Shown: positions 1 to 7,597, numbered from the stretch's first letter. The stretch is 64,000 nucleotides of DNA from Allobosea sp035944375 (GCF_035944375.1 NZ_DASZBE010000043.1); one strand, 5' to 3'. Made by a program: numbers and translations. The notes: generated by a model from the sequence alone, not told the origin.

Positions 1-26
1 GGTGGCGGCGAGAGCCGAGCGGTCAT
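1..26 (-). CDS. Start of a downstream gene cut by the window edge (partial)
   Basis: An ATG on the minus strand at 26 follows the stop of the FAD-subunit gene (33) by six bases and opens a frame reading M-T-A-R-L-S-P-P to the edge. The tight spacing suggests an operon partner, by family habit the 2Fe-2S or molybdopterin subunit of the same hydroxylase. Eight codons cannot prove this. Confidence 0.3.
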
Positions 27-32
27 GGATGG

Positions 33-911
33 TCACGCTGCGGCCTCCATCGGCTTGCCGGCGAGTTGGGTCAGCGCCCGGCGCACCATCACGAGCGCGG
101 CATCGCGGCGATAGGCGGCGCTGGCGCGGACATCATCGATCGGCGCCAGAGCGGCGAGGTCTTCGGGCTGGACCAGGGCGGCGAGATCGCCGGCCGGCTG
201 CCCGATGAGCCGGGCCTGCAGCGCAGACAGCCGAAGCGGCGCAGCGGAACAGGCGCCGACGGCGATGCGGGCATCGGAGACCAGTCCGGCGCCATCGGTC
301 GCGATGATCGCGGCGACGGAGGCGATGGAGATGACGAGATAGGCGCGCGCGCCGAGCTTGAGGAAGGTCGAGCGGGCGCTCTCCGGCTGGGCGGGGACAT
401 GGATCGCGACCAGGATCTCGTCGGGCTCCAGCGCGGTGCGGCGGTTGCCCAGCACGAAGTCTGCGAGCGGCAGGCGGCGGCGGCCGCGCAGGCTGGTCAG
501 TTCCACTTCCGCGTCGAGCGCCAGCAGCGGCGGCACGCCGTCGGCCGCAGGCGAGGCGTTGCAGAGATTGCCGCCGATCGTGCCGCGATTCTGGATCTGG
601 ACGCCGCCGACCTGCCGGCTGGCCTGTTTCAAAGCGTCGAAGGCGGGCGGGAGCGCGGCCTCCGCCAGGGCACTCCAGGTCGCGGTCGCGCCGATCCGGG
701 TTCCCGCGGCGTCATGCTGGATGCCGGAGAGTTCGGGCACGGCGCCGAGGTCGAGCACATCACGGCTGAAGGGCTGGAACCAGGCGCTCTTATGCGTACG
801 GACCGGATAGACATCGGTGCCGCCGGCGAGGAGCGCCAGGGGCGTCTCGCCGGCCTGCGCGCGCAGCGCCAGCGCCTCCTCCAGCGTGGTGGGCCGCAGA
901 TAGCGCGCCAT
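33..911 (-). CDS. FAD-binding subunit of a xanthine-dehydrogenase-family molybdenum hydroxylase
   Basis: This 292-residue protein matches the medium (FAD) subunit of CO dehydrogenase, 4-hydroxybenzoyl-CoA reductase and nicotinate dehydrogenase type enzymes, which pass electrons from the molybdenum centre through 2Fe-2S clusters to FAD. Near the N-terminus it has the flavin-binding LLAGGTD motif (about residue 27), then the second FAD motif NRGTIGGNLCNASPAAD (about residue 107). The remainder fits the CO_deh_flav_C domain. Length is normal. A palindrome at 957-974 lies just upstream and is a likely regulator site. The other subunits would lie beyond the window start. The substrate cannot be read from this subunit; the enamidase-like neighbour suggests a nicotinate-type N-heterocycle. 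Confidence 0.88.
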   Translation of the reverse strand: MARYLRPTTLEEALALRAQAGETPLALLAGGTDVYPVRTHKSAWFQPFSRDVLDLGAVPELSGIQHDAAGTRIGATATWSALAEAALPPAFDALKQASRQVGGVQIQNRGTIGGNLCNASPAADGVPPLLALDAEVELTSLRGRRRLPLADFVLGNRRTALEPDEILVAIHVPAQPESARSTFLKLGARAYLVISIASVAAIIATDGAGLVSDARIAVGACSAAPLRLSALQARLIGQPAGDLAALVQPEDLAALAPIDDVRASAAYRRDAALVMVRRALTQLAGKPMEAAA

Positions 912-956
912 GGCCAGCTCCCCTCGACAGTGACGATCCGGAACCCGTGCTGATTA

Positions 957-974
957 TTGTTAGTATACAAACAA
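957..974. promoter_or_regulatory. Putative MarR operator upstream of the FAD-subunit gene
   Basis: TTGTTAGTATACAAACAA is an 18-bp dyad that differs from perfect symmetry at one base pair. It sits 46 bp upstream of the FAD-subunit start, in an AT-rich patch unlike the GC-rich surroundings. A related site occurs at 1629-1646 and matches it at 14 of 18 positions. MarR proteins typically bind 16-20 bp palindromes of this kind. Confidence 0.7.
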
Positions 975-1008
975 GGTGGCGCAAGCAGAATTTGCGGGCA
1001 GCTGGTGC

Positions 1009-1503
1009 TCAATCGAGACGCGCCAGCAGCGCGAGCAGGCGCTCGGCCTCCTCGCGGGAGAGGGGCGACAGGGTCGCGGCCGTGATGGCGCGCGCCTTCT
1101 CGGTGAGGCCCGGCATCGCCTCCAGCCCGGCCGGCGTCAGGCGGACGCGGACGCGGCGCTGGTCGTCCGGATCCGGGCGACGCTCGACCAGCCCGCGCTC
1201 GGCGAGGCGCGCGATGACGCCCTTGATCGTCGCGGGGTCCATGGCGGTCATCCGCCCGAGCTGATTCTGGGAGATATCCTCGCCGCCGCCGAGTTTCGCC
1301 ATCGCGGCGAACTGGGTCGGCGTCGGCCCGTCCTCGCCCATGATGCGCTGGAAGATGGCGATGTGGCGCTGCTGCGCGCGCCGCATCAGGAAGCCGACCT
1401 GCTCCTCGAGCACATAGCTCTCGGCGGGCTTGCGCCCGCGCCTGATGGCGTCGGCAGGCGTCTCGCCATCCACCTCGACGATGGGGGACTCGATGCGCGT
1501 CAT
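1009..1503 (-). CDS. MarR-family transcriptional regulator
   Basis: A 164-residue winged-helix protein with the MarR layout. The central recognition region runs ISQNQLGRMTAMDPATIKGVIARL, followed by the wing RRPDPDDQRRVRVRLTPAG, both hallmarks of the family. The helical N- and C-termini would form the dimer interface and ligand pocket. It lies between the FAD-subunit gene (same strand) and the divergent amidohydrolase gene, with a matching palindrome in each promoter region, so it is probably the local repressor responding to a pathway aromatic or heterocyclic compound. The ligand is unknown. Confidence 0.92.
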   Translation of the reverse strand: MTRIESPIVEVDGETPADAIRRGRKPAESYVLEEQVGFLMRRAQQRHIAIFQRIMGEDGPTPTQFAAMAKLGGGEDISQNQLGRMTAMDPATIKGVIARLAERGLVERRPDPDDQRRVRVRLTPAGLEAMPGLTEKARAITAATLSPLSREEAERLLALLARLD

Positions 1504-1628
1504 GGCGGTCTTCTAGCCTCCTCGGCGGTGGGCGCTCAGGCGCAAGCGGGCGCCCTCGCCAGCAGCGCGCCAGACCCTTGTCAGGCCCTTGGCCAGCCCC
1601 TTGCCAGCAGCGGCGGGCCTCTCCATGA

Positions 1629-1646
1629 TTGTTATTACACATTCAA
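1629..1646. promoter_or_regulatory. Putative MarR operator in the marR/amidohydrolase divergent promoter
   Basis: TTGTTATTACACATTCAA keeps the TTGTTA half and the CAA end of the 957-974 palindrome (14 of 18 identical). It lies 126 bp upstream of the MarR start and 50 bp upstream of the amidohydrolase start, so one bound regulator could control both directions, including its own gene. Confidence 0.62.
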
Positions 1647-1695
1647 TCGCCGCCTGTCCCATCGAGGTGCCGGCGGCAGGGCTGCGGAGATCCAG

Positions 1696-2886
1696 ATGGC
1701 TCACGACGTCGCGGCGGGACCCGCCAAGGGCAAGCTGGTGGTCCGCAACATCGGCCTGCTGCTCTCGGGCGATCTGAACAAGCCGATCCTCGATGCCGAT
1801 GCGATCGTCGTCGTCGACGGGCGCATCGCCGCGATCGGCAAGGCGGCCGATCTCGATTGCTCCGGCGCCGACACCGTGATCGACGCGAAGGGCTCAGGCC
1901 TGTCGCCGGGCCTGATCGATTCCCATTGCCACCCGGTCTTCGGCGACTGGACGCCGCGCCAGAACCAGCTCGGCTGGATCGAGATGGGGGTGAATGGCGG
2001 CGTCACCACCCTGGTCTCGGCCGGCGAGGTGCATCTGCCGGGCCGGCCGAAGGATGCCATCGGCGTCAAGGCGCTGGCGGTCACGGCGCAGCGCTGTTTC
2101 CAGAATTTCCGGCCGGCCGGCGCCAAGGTGATCGCGGGTGCGCCGGTCGCGGAACTCGATTTCGGCCGCGAGGTCTTCGAAGAGCTGAAGGCGCTCGGCA
2201 TCCGGCATATCGGCGAGATCGGGCTCGGGACCGTCGCCAAGGGGCCCGACGCCAAGCGCGTCGCTGACTGGTGCCGCGAGATCGGGCTCGAATCGATCAT
2301 GCATACTGGCGGCCCCTCGATCGCCGGCTCGCATTTCGTCAACAAGGACGACGTGCTGGAGGCTCAGCCCGACGTCGTCAGCCACATCAATGGCGGGCCG
2401 ACCTCGATCGCCCATGGCGACATCCGCATCCTCTGCGAGAAGGCGAAGGGCGCGCTCGAGGTCGTCCATAACGGCAACGAGAAATCGGCGCTGGTCGCGC
2501 TGGAGGCGGCCCGCGAGGCCGGGCGGCTGGCGGATGTGCTTGTTGGAACCGACGCGCCCGCCGGCTCCGGCGTCCAGCCCAATGGCGTGCTGCGGATGAT
2601 CACGCTGTTGTCGAGCCTCGGCGGGCTGCCGGCCGAGCAGGCCTTCTGCCTCGCGACCGGCAATGTCGCGCGCCGGCGCGCGCTCGATGCCGGGCTGATC
2701 GCGGTCGGCTATCCCGCCGATTTCGTCTTCCTCGACAAGCCCCAGCATTCCTCGGGCAAGGGCCTGCTGGAGGCGGTGTCGCTCGGCGACATCCCCGGCA
2801 TCGGCATGGTGGTGATCGACGGGTTGGTGCGGACCGGGCGCTCGCGCTCGACGCCGCCATCGCACAGCGCGCCTGCGGTCGTTTGA
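1696..2886 (+). CDS. Enamidase-like metal-dependent amidohydrolase
   Basis: A 396-residue amidohydrolase-superfamily enzyme. Metal ligands are visible: DSHCHP (HxH, about residue 77), the histidines of IMHTGG and VSHINGG, and a catalytic aspartate in VGTDAPAG. The SIAGSHFV...DVVSHINGGPTSI block and the GDIPGIGMVVIDG...TPP tail resemble, from memory, the enamidase of Eubacterium barkeri nicotinate fermentation, which opens 1,4,5,6-tetrahydro-6-oxonicotinate to 2-formylglutarate and ammonia. The ATG at 1696 has GGAG six bases upstream; the open frame reaches back to 976 only as an antisense shadow of marR. Two DUF1185 genes follow closely as a likely operon. Superfamily is certain; substrate is inferred. 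Confidence 0.82.
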   Translation: MAHDVAAGPAKGKLVVRNIGLLLSGDLNKPILDADAIVVVDGRIAAIGKAADLDCSGADTVIDAKGSGLSPGLIDSHCHPVFGDWTPRQNQLGWIEMGVNGGVTTLVSAGEVHLPGRPKDAIGVKALAVTAQRCFQNFRPAGAKVIAGAPVAELDFGREVFEELKALGIRHIGEIGLGTVAKGPDAKRVADWCREIGLESIMHTGGPSIAGSHFVNKDDVLEAQPDVVSHINGGPTSIAHGDIRILCEKAKGALEVVHNGNEKSALVALEAAREAGRLADVLVGTDAPAGSGVQPNGVLRMITLLSSLGGLPAEQAFCLATGNVARRRALDAGLIAVGYPADFVFLDKPQHSSGKGLLEAVSLGDIPGIGMVVIDGLVRTGRSRSTPPSHSAPAVV

Positions 2887-2897
2887 GAGGTCGTCCC

Positions 2898-3485
2898 ATG
2901 AGCGTGCTCGTCGAGATCCGCCGCATCCAGACCACGGTCGAGGAGATCTTTCACGAATTCGGCCCGTTGCCCGGCCGGACCGAGCGCATCGCCTCCGTCT
3001 GCGCCGTGCTGACCAACCCCTATGCCGGCCGCTATGAGCCCGACATCATGCCGATGATGGAGGCGCTCAAGCCCGCGGGGCTGGAGATGGCGACGCGCTG
3101 CCTCAACGCGCTCGGCGGCGATCCCGCGACCATCGAGGGCTATGGCAAGGGCGCCGTCGTCGGCTCGGCCGGCGAACTGGAGCATGGCGCGCTCTGGCAT
3201 GTGCCGGGCGGCTACGCGATGCGCGAGATCCTCGGCAACGCCAAGGCGATCGTGCCCTCGACCAAGAAGGTCGCCGGGCCGGGCGCGCGGATCGACATTC
3301 CCGTCACCCATATCAACGCCTGCTATGTGCGCAGCCATTTCGGCGCGGTGGAGGTCGGCGTGCCGGGCTCGCCTCAGGCCGACGAGATGGTGCTCATCCT
3401 CGTCATGACCACGGGCGCGCGCATCCATGAGCGCGTCGGCGGCCTGCGCGCCGACCAGATCAGCGTCTGGGACGGGCAGCGCTGA
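2898..3485 (+). CDS. DUF1185 (AA_synth) family protein, copy 1
   Basis: A 195-residue protein of the DUF1185 family, labelled 'amino acid synthesis' in domain databases without a proven reaction. Family blocks are NPYAGRY, YGKGAVVGSAGELEH and RIDIPVTHINACYVRSHF. The ATG at 2898 has GAGAGG eight bases upstream and lies 11 bases after the amidohydrolase stop, so the genes are probably co-transcribed. There is no signal peptide or membrane segment, so it should be cytoplasmic. A second, diverged copy follows at 3530. Context suggests a step in breakdown of the opened ring product; I cannot assign the reaction. Confidence 0.85.
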   Translation: MSVLVEIRRIQTTVEEIFHEFGPLPGRTERIASVCAVLTNPYAGRYEPDIMPMMEALKPAGLEMATRCLNALGGDPATIEGYGKGAVVGSAGELEHGALWHVPGGYAMREILGNAKAIVPSTKKVAGPGARIDIPVTHINACYVRSHFGAVEVGVPGSPQADEMVLILVMTTGARIHERVGGLRADQISVWDGQR

Positions 3486-3529
3486 GCGCGCCCCCCGCCC
3501 CGACATCCTTTTTTCCGCCGGAGCCCATC

Positions 3530-4114
3530 ATGCCCGCGACCATCCGCAAGATCCTCACCCAGGTCGACGAAACCCTGATCGAAGGGGGCAAGTCCGTCTC
3601 GCCGCCGACGCGGCGCGCCGTCTCGGTCGCCGTGATCGCCAACCCGTTTGCCGGAGGCTATCGCGACGATCTCGGGGAGCTGACCGAGATCGGCGTCGAA
3701 CTCGGCGATCTCCTGACCAAGCGCTGCCTCGCGGCGCTGGGCATCGAGCCCGGCCAGGCCGAGAGCTTCGGCAAGGCTGCGATCGTCGGCGAGGGCGGCG
3801 AGCTGGAGCATGCGGCGGCGATCCTGCATCCCAAGATGGGCACGCCCGTTCGCGCCGCACTTGGTAAGGGCCCGGCGCTGATCCCCTCCGCCAAGAAGCG
3901 CGGCGGGCTCGGCACGCCGATCGACGTGCCGCTCGGCCACAAGGATGCAGCCTATGTCCGCTCGCATTTCGACGCGGTCGAGGTCCGGGTCACCGACGCG
4001 CCCCGCGCCGGCGAAATCCTCGTCGCGATCGCGGTGACCGATTCAGGCCGGCCTCTGCCGCGCATCGGCGGGCTGACCAAGGACCAGATCAAGGGCGAGG
4101 ACGGGCTGCGGTAG
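3530..4114 (+). CDS. DUF1185 (AA_synth) family protein, copy 2
   Basis: A 194-residue paralogue of the preceding gene. It keeps NPFAGGY, FGKAAIVGEGGELEH, PIDVPLGHKDAAYVRSHF and the C-terminal GGLTKDQI block, but the middle (residues 45-60 and 100-130) has diverged strongly. That argues for a distinct role or a heteromer rather than a recent duplication. The gap to copy 1 is 44 bases with a CGGAG ribosome site before the ATG. It ends at a large palindrome (4154-4210) that probably closes the operon. Confidence 0.84.
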   Translation: MPATIRKILTQVDETLIEGGKSVSPPTRRAVSVAVIANPFAGGYRDDLGELTEIGVELGDLLTKRCLAALGIEPGQAESFGKAAIVGEGGELEHAAAILHPKMGTPVRAALGKGPALIPSAKKRGGLGTPIDVPLGHKDAAYVRSHFDAVEVRVTDAPRAGEILVAIAVTDSGRPLPRIGGLTKDQIKGEDGLR

Positions 4115-4153
4115 CCCCTTCGCATCCGCTTCCGCCGTCATCCTGGGGCGACC

Positions 4154-4210
4154 GCAGCCCGGGATCCATCCTAGGGCGCCAATGGAGCCCTAGGATGGAT
4201 CCCGGGCTGC
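4154..4210. repeat. Perfect 24-bp inverted repeat, extragenic palindrome
   Basis: Arms 4154-4177 and 4187-4210 are exact reverse complements of 24 bases around a 9-base loop. The flanks (GTCATCCTGGG on the left, CCAGGATGAC on the right) extend the symmetry imperfectly. It sits between two converging genes and could end transcription from both sides. Its form (CCCGGGATCCATCCTAGGGC core) fits the abundant extragenic palindromes of Rhizobiales. Confidence 0.85.
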
Positions 4211-4264
4211 GCCGCTACGCGGCTTGTCCAGGATGACGGAGCTTCCTGGACAAGCCTCAGCAGT

Positions 4265-5686
4265 TCACCCGCCCAGCGACATCGTCAGCGGCGGCTTGAC
4301 CTCGGGCGGCAGCGGCGAGGTGTAGCCCTCCACGCCCAGGCGCTTCTTGTGGTCGGCCTTGGCGGCGGCCATCAGCGCCGGATCGAGCAGGACGGCGGCG
4401 CCGGTGGCCGCCATTGCCTTGGCGACATGGACCATCGCCTTGTGGGCGGCCGGCGTCGTGCCCTGGGCGACGACCTGCCAGGTGTGGAAGGGCGTGCCGA
4501 TCGCGACCGTCGGCGCATGGGCCTGCACGGTCGGGACCGCCCAGCTGACATCGCCGATATCGGTCGAGCCGATCGCCGGGTTGCGCTTGGCGTCCATCGG
4601 CACGAGGAAATCGGCCAGCGGCGCGCCGGTGTCCTCCATGCCGATCGTGCGCCAGATCGAGGCGATCTCCTGCGGCTGCAGGGTCTTGCGGATCTCCTGG
4701 GCGAAGGCGCGGTCGGCGTCGTCGAAATGCGGCGGGCCGAGCTCCTCCATCACGCCATGCATCGCCTGCTCCAGCGGGGTGTTGCCGAGCAGGTCTGAGA
4801 CGGCGCTGACGATCCGCATCTCCATCTTGGTTTCGGTCATCAGCGCCGCGCCTTCGGCAATCTTCTTCACGCGCTGCACGAGTTCGAGCATGCCGCGCAG
4901 GTCGCGCGCACGGATCGAATAGCGGACGCGGGCATGGGCCTGCACGACATTGGGGGCGATGCCGCCGGTGTCGAGCACGGCGTAATGCACGCGGGCGTCG
5001 CTGGGCATGTGCTCGCGCATGTAGTTGACGCCGACATTCATCAGCTCGACGGCGTCGAGCGCGCTGCGGCCGAGATGAGGCGCGGCGGCGGCATGCGCGG
5101 TGCGGCCGGTGAAGGTGAAGTCGGCGCGGGTGTTGGCGAGCGCCAGTGGCGGCGCCACCTCCCACCAGCTCGACGGGTGCCAGGAGATCGCGACATCGGC
5201 GTCATCGAACGCGCCGGCGCGGACCATGAAGGCCTTGGCGGCGCCGCCTTCCTCCGCCGGGCAGCCATAATAGCGCACGCGGCCGGGCAGCTTGTGCTCG
5301 GCGAGCCAGTTCTTCATCGCCACGGCGGCGAGCAGCGCGGCGGAGCCCAGCAGGTTGTGGCCGCAGCCATGGCCGTGTCCACCAGTCTCGACCGGAGAGT
5401 GGCTGGCGACGCCGGCCTCCTGCGACAGGCCGGGCAGGGCGTCATATTCGCCCATGAAGGCGATGACGGGTCCACCTTCGCCGGCCTCGCCGATGACGGA
5501 GGTCGGGATGTCGGCGATGCCCTTGGTGACGCGGAAGCCCTGATGCACCAGCTCGGCTTCATGCTCGGCGCAGGAGCGCGTCTCGGTGTAGCAGACCTCG
5601 GGCATGCCCCAGACCCGCTCGCTCAGCGCGATCAGGCGCTCCTTGTTGGCATCGACGTGGCGCCAGAGATCGTTTCGGTTGTCCAT
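4265..5686 (-). CDS. M20-family amidohydrolase, AbgB-like (p-aminobenzoyl-glutamate hydrolase type)
   Basis: A 473-residue zinc-dependent amide hydrolase. Metal-site motifs are HGHGCGHNLLG (about residue 107), CPAEEGG and the dimerisation-domain RTAHAAAAPHLG. The STDIGDVSW region near the C-terminus is typical of the AbgB subgroup that cleaves p-aminobenzoyl-glutamate and related N-acyl amino acids. The ATG at 5686 follows an AGGCAGGA ribosome site; the frame extends 23 codons further without support. It converges on the DUF1185 operon, so it is not in that transcript, but its amide-cleaving role would suit the same island. The actual substrate is open. Confidence 0.85.
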   Translation of the reverse strand: MDNRNDLWRHVDANKERLIALSERVWGMPEVCYTETRSCAEHEAELVHQGFRVTKGIADIPTSVIGEAGEGGPVIAFMGEYDALPGLSQEAGVASHSPVETGGHGHGCGHNLLGSAALLAAVAMKNWLAEHKLPGRVRYYGCPAEEGGAAKAFMVRAGAFDDADVAISWHPSSWWEVAPPLALANTRADFTFTGRTAHAAAAPHLGRSALDAVELMNVGVNYMREHMPSDARVHYAVLDTGGIAPNVVQAHARVRYSIRARDLRGMLELVQRVKKIAEGAALMTETKMEMRIVSAVSDLLGNTPLEQAMHGVMEELGPPHFDDADRAFAQEIRKTLQPQEIASIWRTIGMEDTGAPLADFLVPMDAKRNPAIGSTDIGDVSWAVPTVQAHAPTVAIGTPFHTWQVVAQGTTPAAHKAMVHVAKAMAATGAAVLLDPALMAAAKADHKKRLGVEGYTSPLPPEVKPPLTMSLGG

Positions 5687-5805
5687 GATGGTCCTGCCTT
5701 GGTCGGACCGGCATATGACCAATCGCGCCGGGTTCCGTCCAGCCGGCAGACGCATGGCCGGGGCGATTTCAGGGCAGTTTCATGCATGGCCGGAAGGCTG
5801 CCCTC

Positions 5806-6213
5806 TCAGCAGCAGGTGGCGGAGGGAGGCGCGGCGAGATCGCTGAGGATCGGACAGTCGGGCCGGCCGTCGCCCTGGCAGGTCTCGGCGAGATGGCGCA
5901 GCGTATCGGCCATGGCCTGGAGTTCGGCCGCCTTGGCTTCGAGATCGCGGACATGGCTCATCGCGAGCTGCTTCACATCGGAACTAGCGCGGCTCTTGTC
6001 GCGCCAGAGCGCGAGCAGGGCGCGCGTCTCGTCGAGCGAAAAGCCGAGATGGCGGGCGCGGCGGATGAAGCGCAGCGTGTGCAGATCGTCACCCGCATAG
6101 ACGCGGTACTGCGCCTGCGTCCGCTGGGGTGCCTCGATCAGCCCGATGCTCTCGTAATAGCGGATCATCTTGGCGCTGACGCCCGATTGCCGCGCAGCCT
6201 CGCCGATGTTCAT
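5806..6213 (-). CDS. cueR: CueR/HmrR-type copper-responsive MerR regulator
   Basis: A 135-residue MerR protein. The N-terminal winged helix reads MNIGEAARQSGVSAKMIRYYE, a long dimerisation helix follows, and the metal loop CQGDGRPDCP carries the two cysteines spaced as in CueR, which bind Cu(I) linearly. Two more cysteines end the protein, a variation often seen in alphaproteobacterial HmrR. The ATG at 6213 has GGAG upstream and starts four bases after the stop of the ModE-like gene, so both are probably in one transcript. No copper ATPase or multicopper oxidase is in the window, so its targets must be elsewhere. Confidence 0.88.
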   Translation of the reverse strand: MNIGEAARQSGVSAKMIRYYESIGLIEAPQRTQAQYRVYAGDDLHTLRFIRRARHLGFSLDETRALLALWRDKSRASSDVKQLAMSHVRDLEAKAAELQAMADTLRHLAETCQGDGRPDCPILSDLAAPPSATCC

Positions 6214-6217
6214 CGTT

Positions 6218-6643
6218 TCACTCCTGCGCTTCAGCCGGCTGTGTCCTGGCCGGGCGTGGGGTCGGATCGATCGCGCCACGCAGCGCCTCGATCGGCGCCG
6301 CCGCCGCCTCCAGCACCATGCGCTCGACCGCCCGGTAATGCGCCAGCACCTCGTGGCCGAGCGGCGTCAGCCTTGCGCCGCCGCCCTGGGCGCCGCCGGG
6401 CTGGGCCTCGACCAGAGGCTGGCGGAACATGCGGTTGAGATCGTCGACGAGCAGCCAGGCCCGGCGATAGGACATCGTCATCGCCCGGCCCGCGCCCGAG
6501 ATCGAACCCGTGCTGGCGATCGCCTCCAGAAGATCGGCCTTGCCGGGACCGAGCCGGCCACCGGGCGTGAAATCGAGCCGCAGGCCGAGCTTGAGCGCAG
6601 GGCGGGTCTCGGGCGGTGCGGGCATGGCGGCGTCCTCGGGCAT
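6218..6643 (-). CDS. ModE-type DNA-binding domain protein lacking the molybdate-binding domain
   Basis: About 141 residues from the ATG at 6643; starts at 6661 and 6625 are also possible, the last having GAGGA upstream. The core matches the ModE N-terminal winged helix: GKADLLEAIASTGSISGAGRAMTMSYRRAWLLVDDLNRMF, then the GGGARLTPLGHEVLAHYR segment. ModE normally carries tandem Mop domains after this, but here only a short Ala/Pro-rich tail remains. It is divergent from modABC and a Mo-box lies in the shared region, so it is the likely regulator of molybdate uptake. How it senses molybdate without Mop domains is unclear. Confidence 0.87.
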   Translation of the reverse strand: MPEDAAMPAPPETRPALKLGLRLDFTPGGRLGPGKADLLEAIASTGSISGAGRAMTMSYRRAWLLVDDLNRMFRQPLVEAQPGGAQGGGARLTPLGHEVLAHYRAVERMVLEAAAAPIEALRGAIDPTPRPARTQPAEAQE

Positions 6644-6750
6644 GGTTCCGATGATAGGCATGGCCGGCGGAAGTCCCAAGGCGGGATCGGCTCAAGGTTG
6701 CGCGGGAGCGAACGTGGGCGCGCTGCGGAATCATGTGGCGCGCGAGGAGA

Positions 6751-6782
6751 CCATCGTTATAGTCCAAGGGATATAACGATGG
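6751..6782. promoter_or_regulatory. Mo-box (ModE operator) in front of modA
   Basis: Two exact 11-base arms, CCATCGTTATA (6751-6761) and TATAACGATGG (6772-6782), flank a 10-base spacer. The CGTTATA / TATAACG halves match the known ModE-type operator. The right arm runs into the GGAGGAG ribosome site of modA (6781-6787), so binding could block both transcription and translation start. The divergent modE-like gene begins about 110 bp away. Confidence 0.9.
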
Positions 6783-6790
6783 AGGAGTTC

Positions 6791-7597
6791 ATGTGGCCTG
6801 ACGTTTGGCGGGGCCTGCGCCGCAAAGGGCGCAAGGTCCTGATCGGCCTGGCGCTGGCCTTCGGTGCCTTGGCGCCAGCAGCCGCGCAGACCCCCGCGCC
6901 ACGGATCGCGGCTGCATCGGACCTCAAATTCGCCCTCGACGAGGTGATCGCCGCCTTCGCCAGGGAGACCGGGCGGAGCGTCGTGCCGACCTATGGCTCG
7001 TCTGGCAATTTCAAGACGCAGATCCTGCAAGGGGCGCCGTTCCAGCTGTTCCTGTCGGCCGATGAAGGCTTCGTCTTCGAACTGGACGAGAAGGGGCTGA
7101 CGGTCGATCGTGGCACCCTCTATGGGGTCGGTCGCATCGTGCTGTTCGCGCCGAAAGGCGCGAACTGGAGCCCCGATCCGCAGCTGGCGGATTTGAAGGC
7201 GGCGCTGGCCGATGGCCGGGTCACGCGCTTCGCCATCGCCAATCCCGAGCACGCGCCTTACGGCCGCGCCGCCCAGGAGGCGCTCACGACGGCGGGGCTC
7301 TGGGACACGGTGCGCCCGCGGCTGGTGTTCGGCGAGAATGTCAGCCAGGCGGCTCAGTTCGCCGCATCGGGCTCGACGCAGGGCGGAATCTTCGCCCTGT
7401 CGCTGGCCCTGGCGCCGCAGGTGGCGCAGCTTGGGACCTACGCGCTCATCCCGGCCGAGCAGCACCAGCCGCTGCGTCAGCGCATGGTGCTGCTGAAGGG
7501 AGCCGACGCGGCGTCGCGGGCGTTCTATGACTACATTCAGTCATCCGCTGCGCGCGCCGTGCTGAAGCGCTACGGCTTTCTGTTGCCCGGCGAATAG
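6791..7597 (+). CDS. modA: Molybdate ABC transporter, periplasmic binding protein ModA
   Basis: A 268-residue secreted protein. After a basic start (WRGLRRKGRK) comes a hydrophobic core and a cleavage site near APAAAQT. The mature part begins IAAASDLKFALDEV and continues with YGSSGNFKTQI, the ModA oxyanion-binding segments. The IANPEHAPYGRAAQEAL block is also typical. I chose the ATG at 6791 because GGAGGAG sits directly in front; the ATG at 6779 lies inside the operator. It heads the modABC operon, with modB eight bases downstream. Confidence 0.94.
   Translation: MWPDVWRGLRRKGRKVLIGLALAFGALAPAAAQTPAPRIAAASDLKFALDEVIAAFARETGRSVVPTYGSSGNFKTQILQGAPFQLFLSADEGFVFELDEKGLTVDRGTLYGVGRIVLFAPKGANWSPDPQLADLKAALADGRVTRFAIANPEHAPYGRAAQEALTTAGLWDTVRPRLVFGENVSQAAQFAASGSTQGGIFALSLALAPQVAQLGTYALIPAEQHQPLRQRMVLLKGADAASRAFYDYIQSSAARAVLKRYGFLLPGE

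Noticed and set aside
976..1695. N-terminal extension of the enamidase-like gene back to 976
   Set aside because: It runs antisense through marR with no family match; the ATG at 1696 has a good ribosome site and begins the conserved domain.
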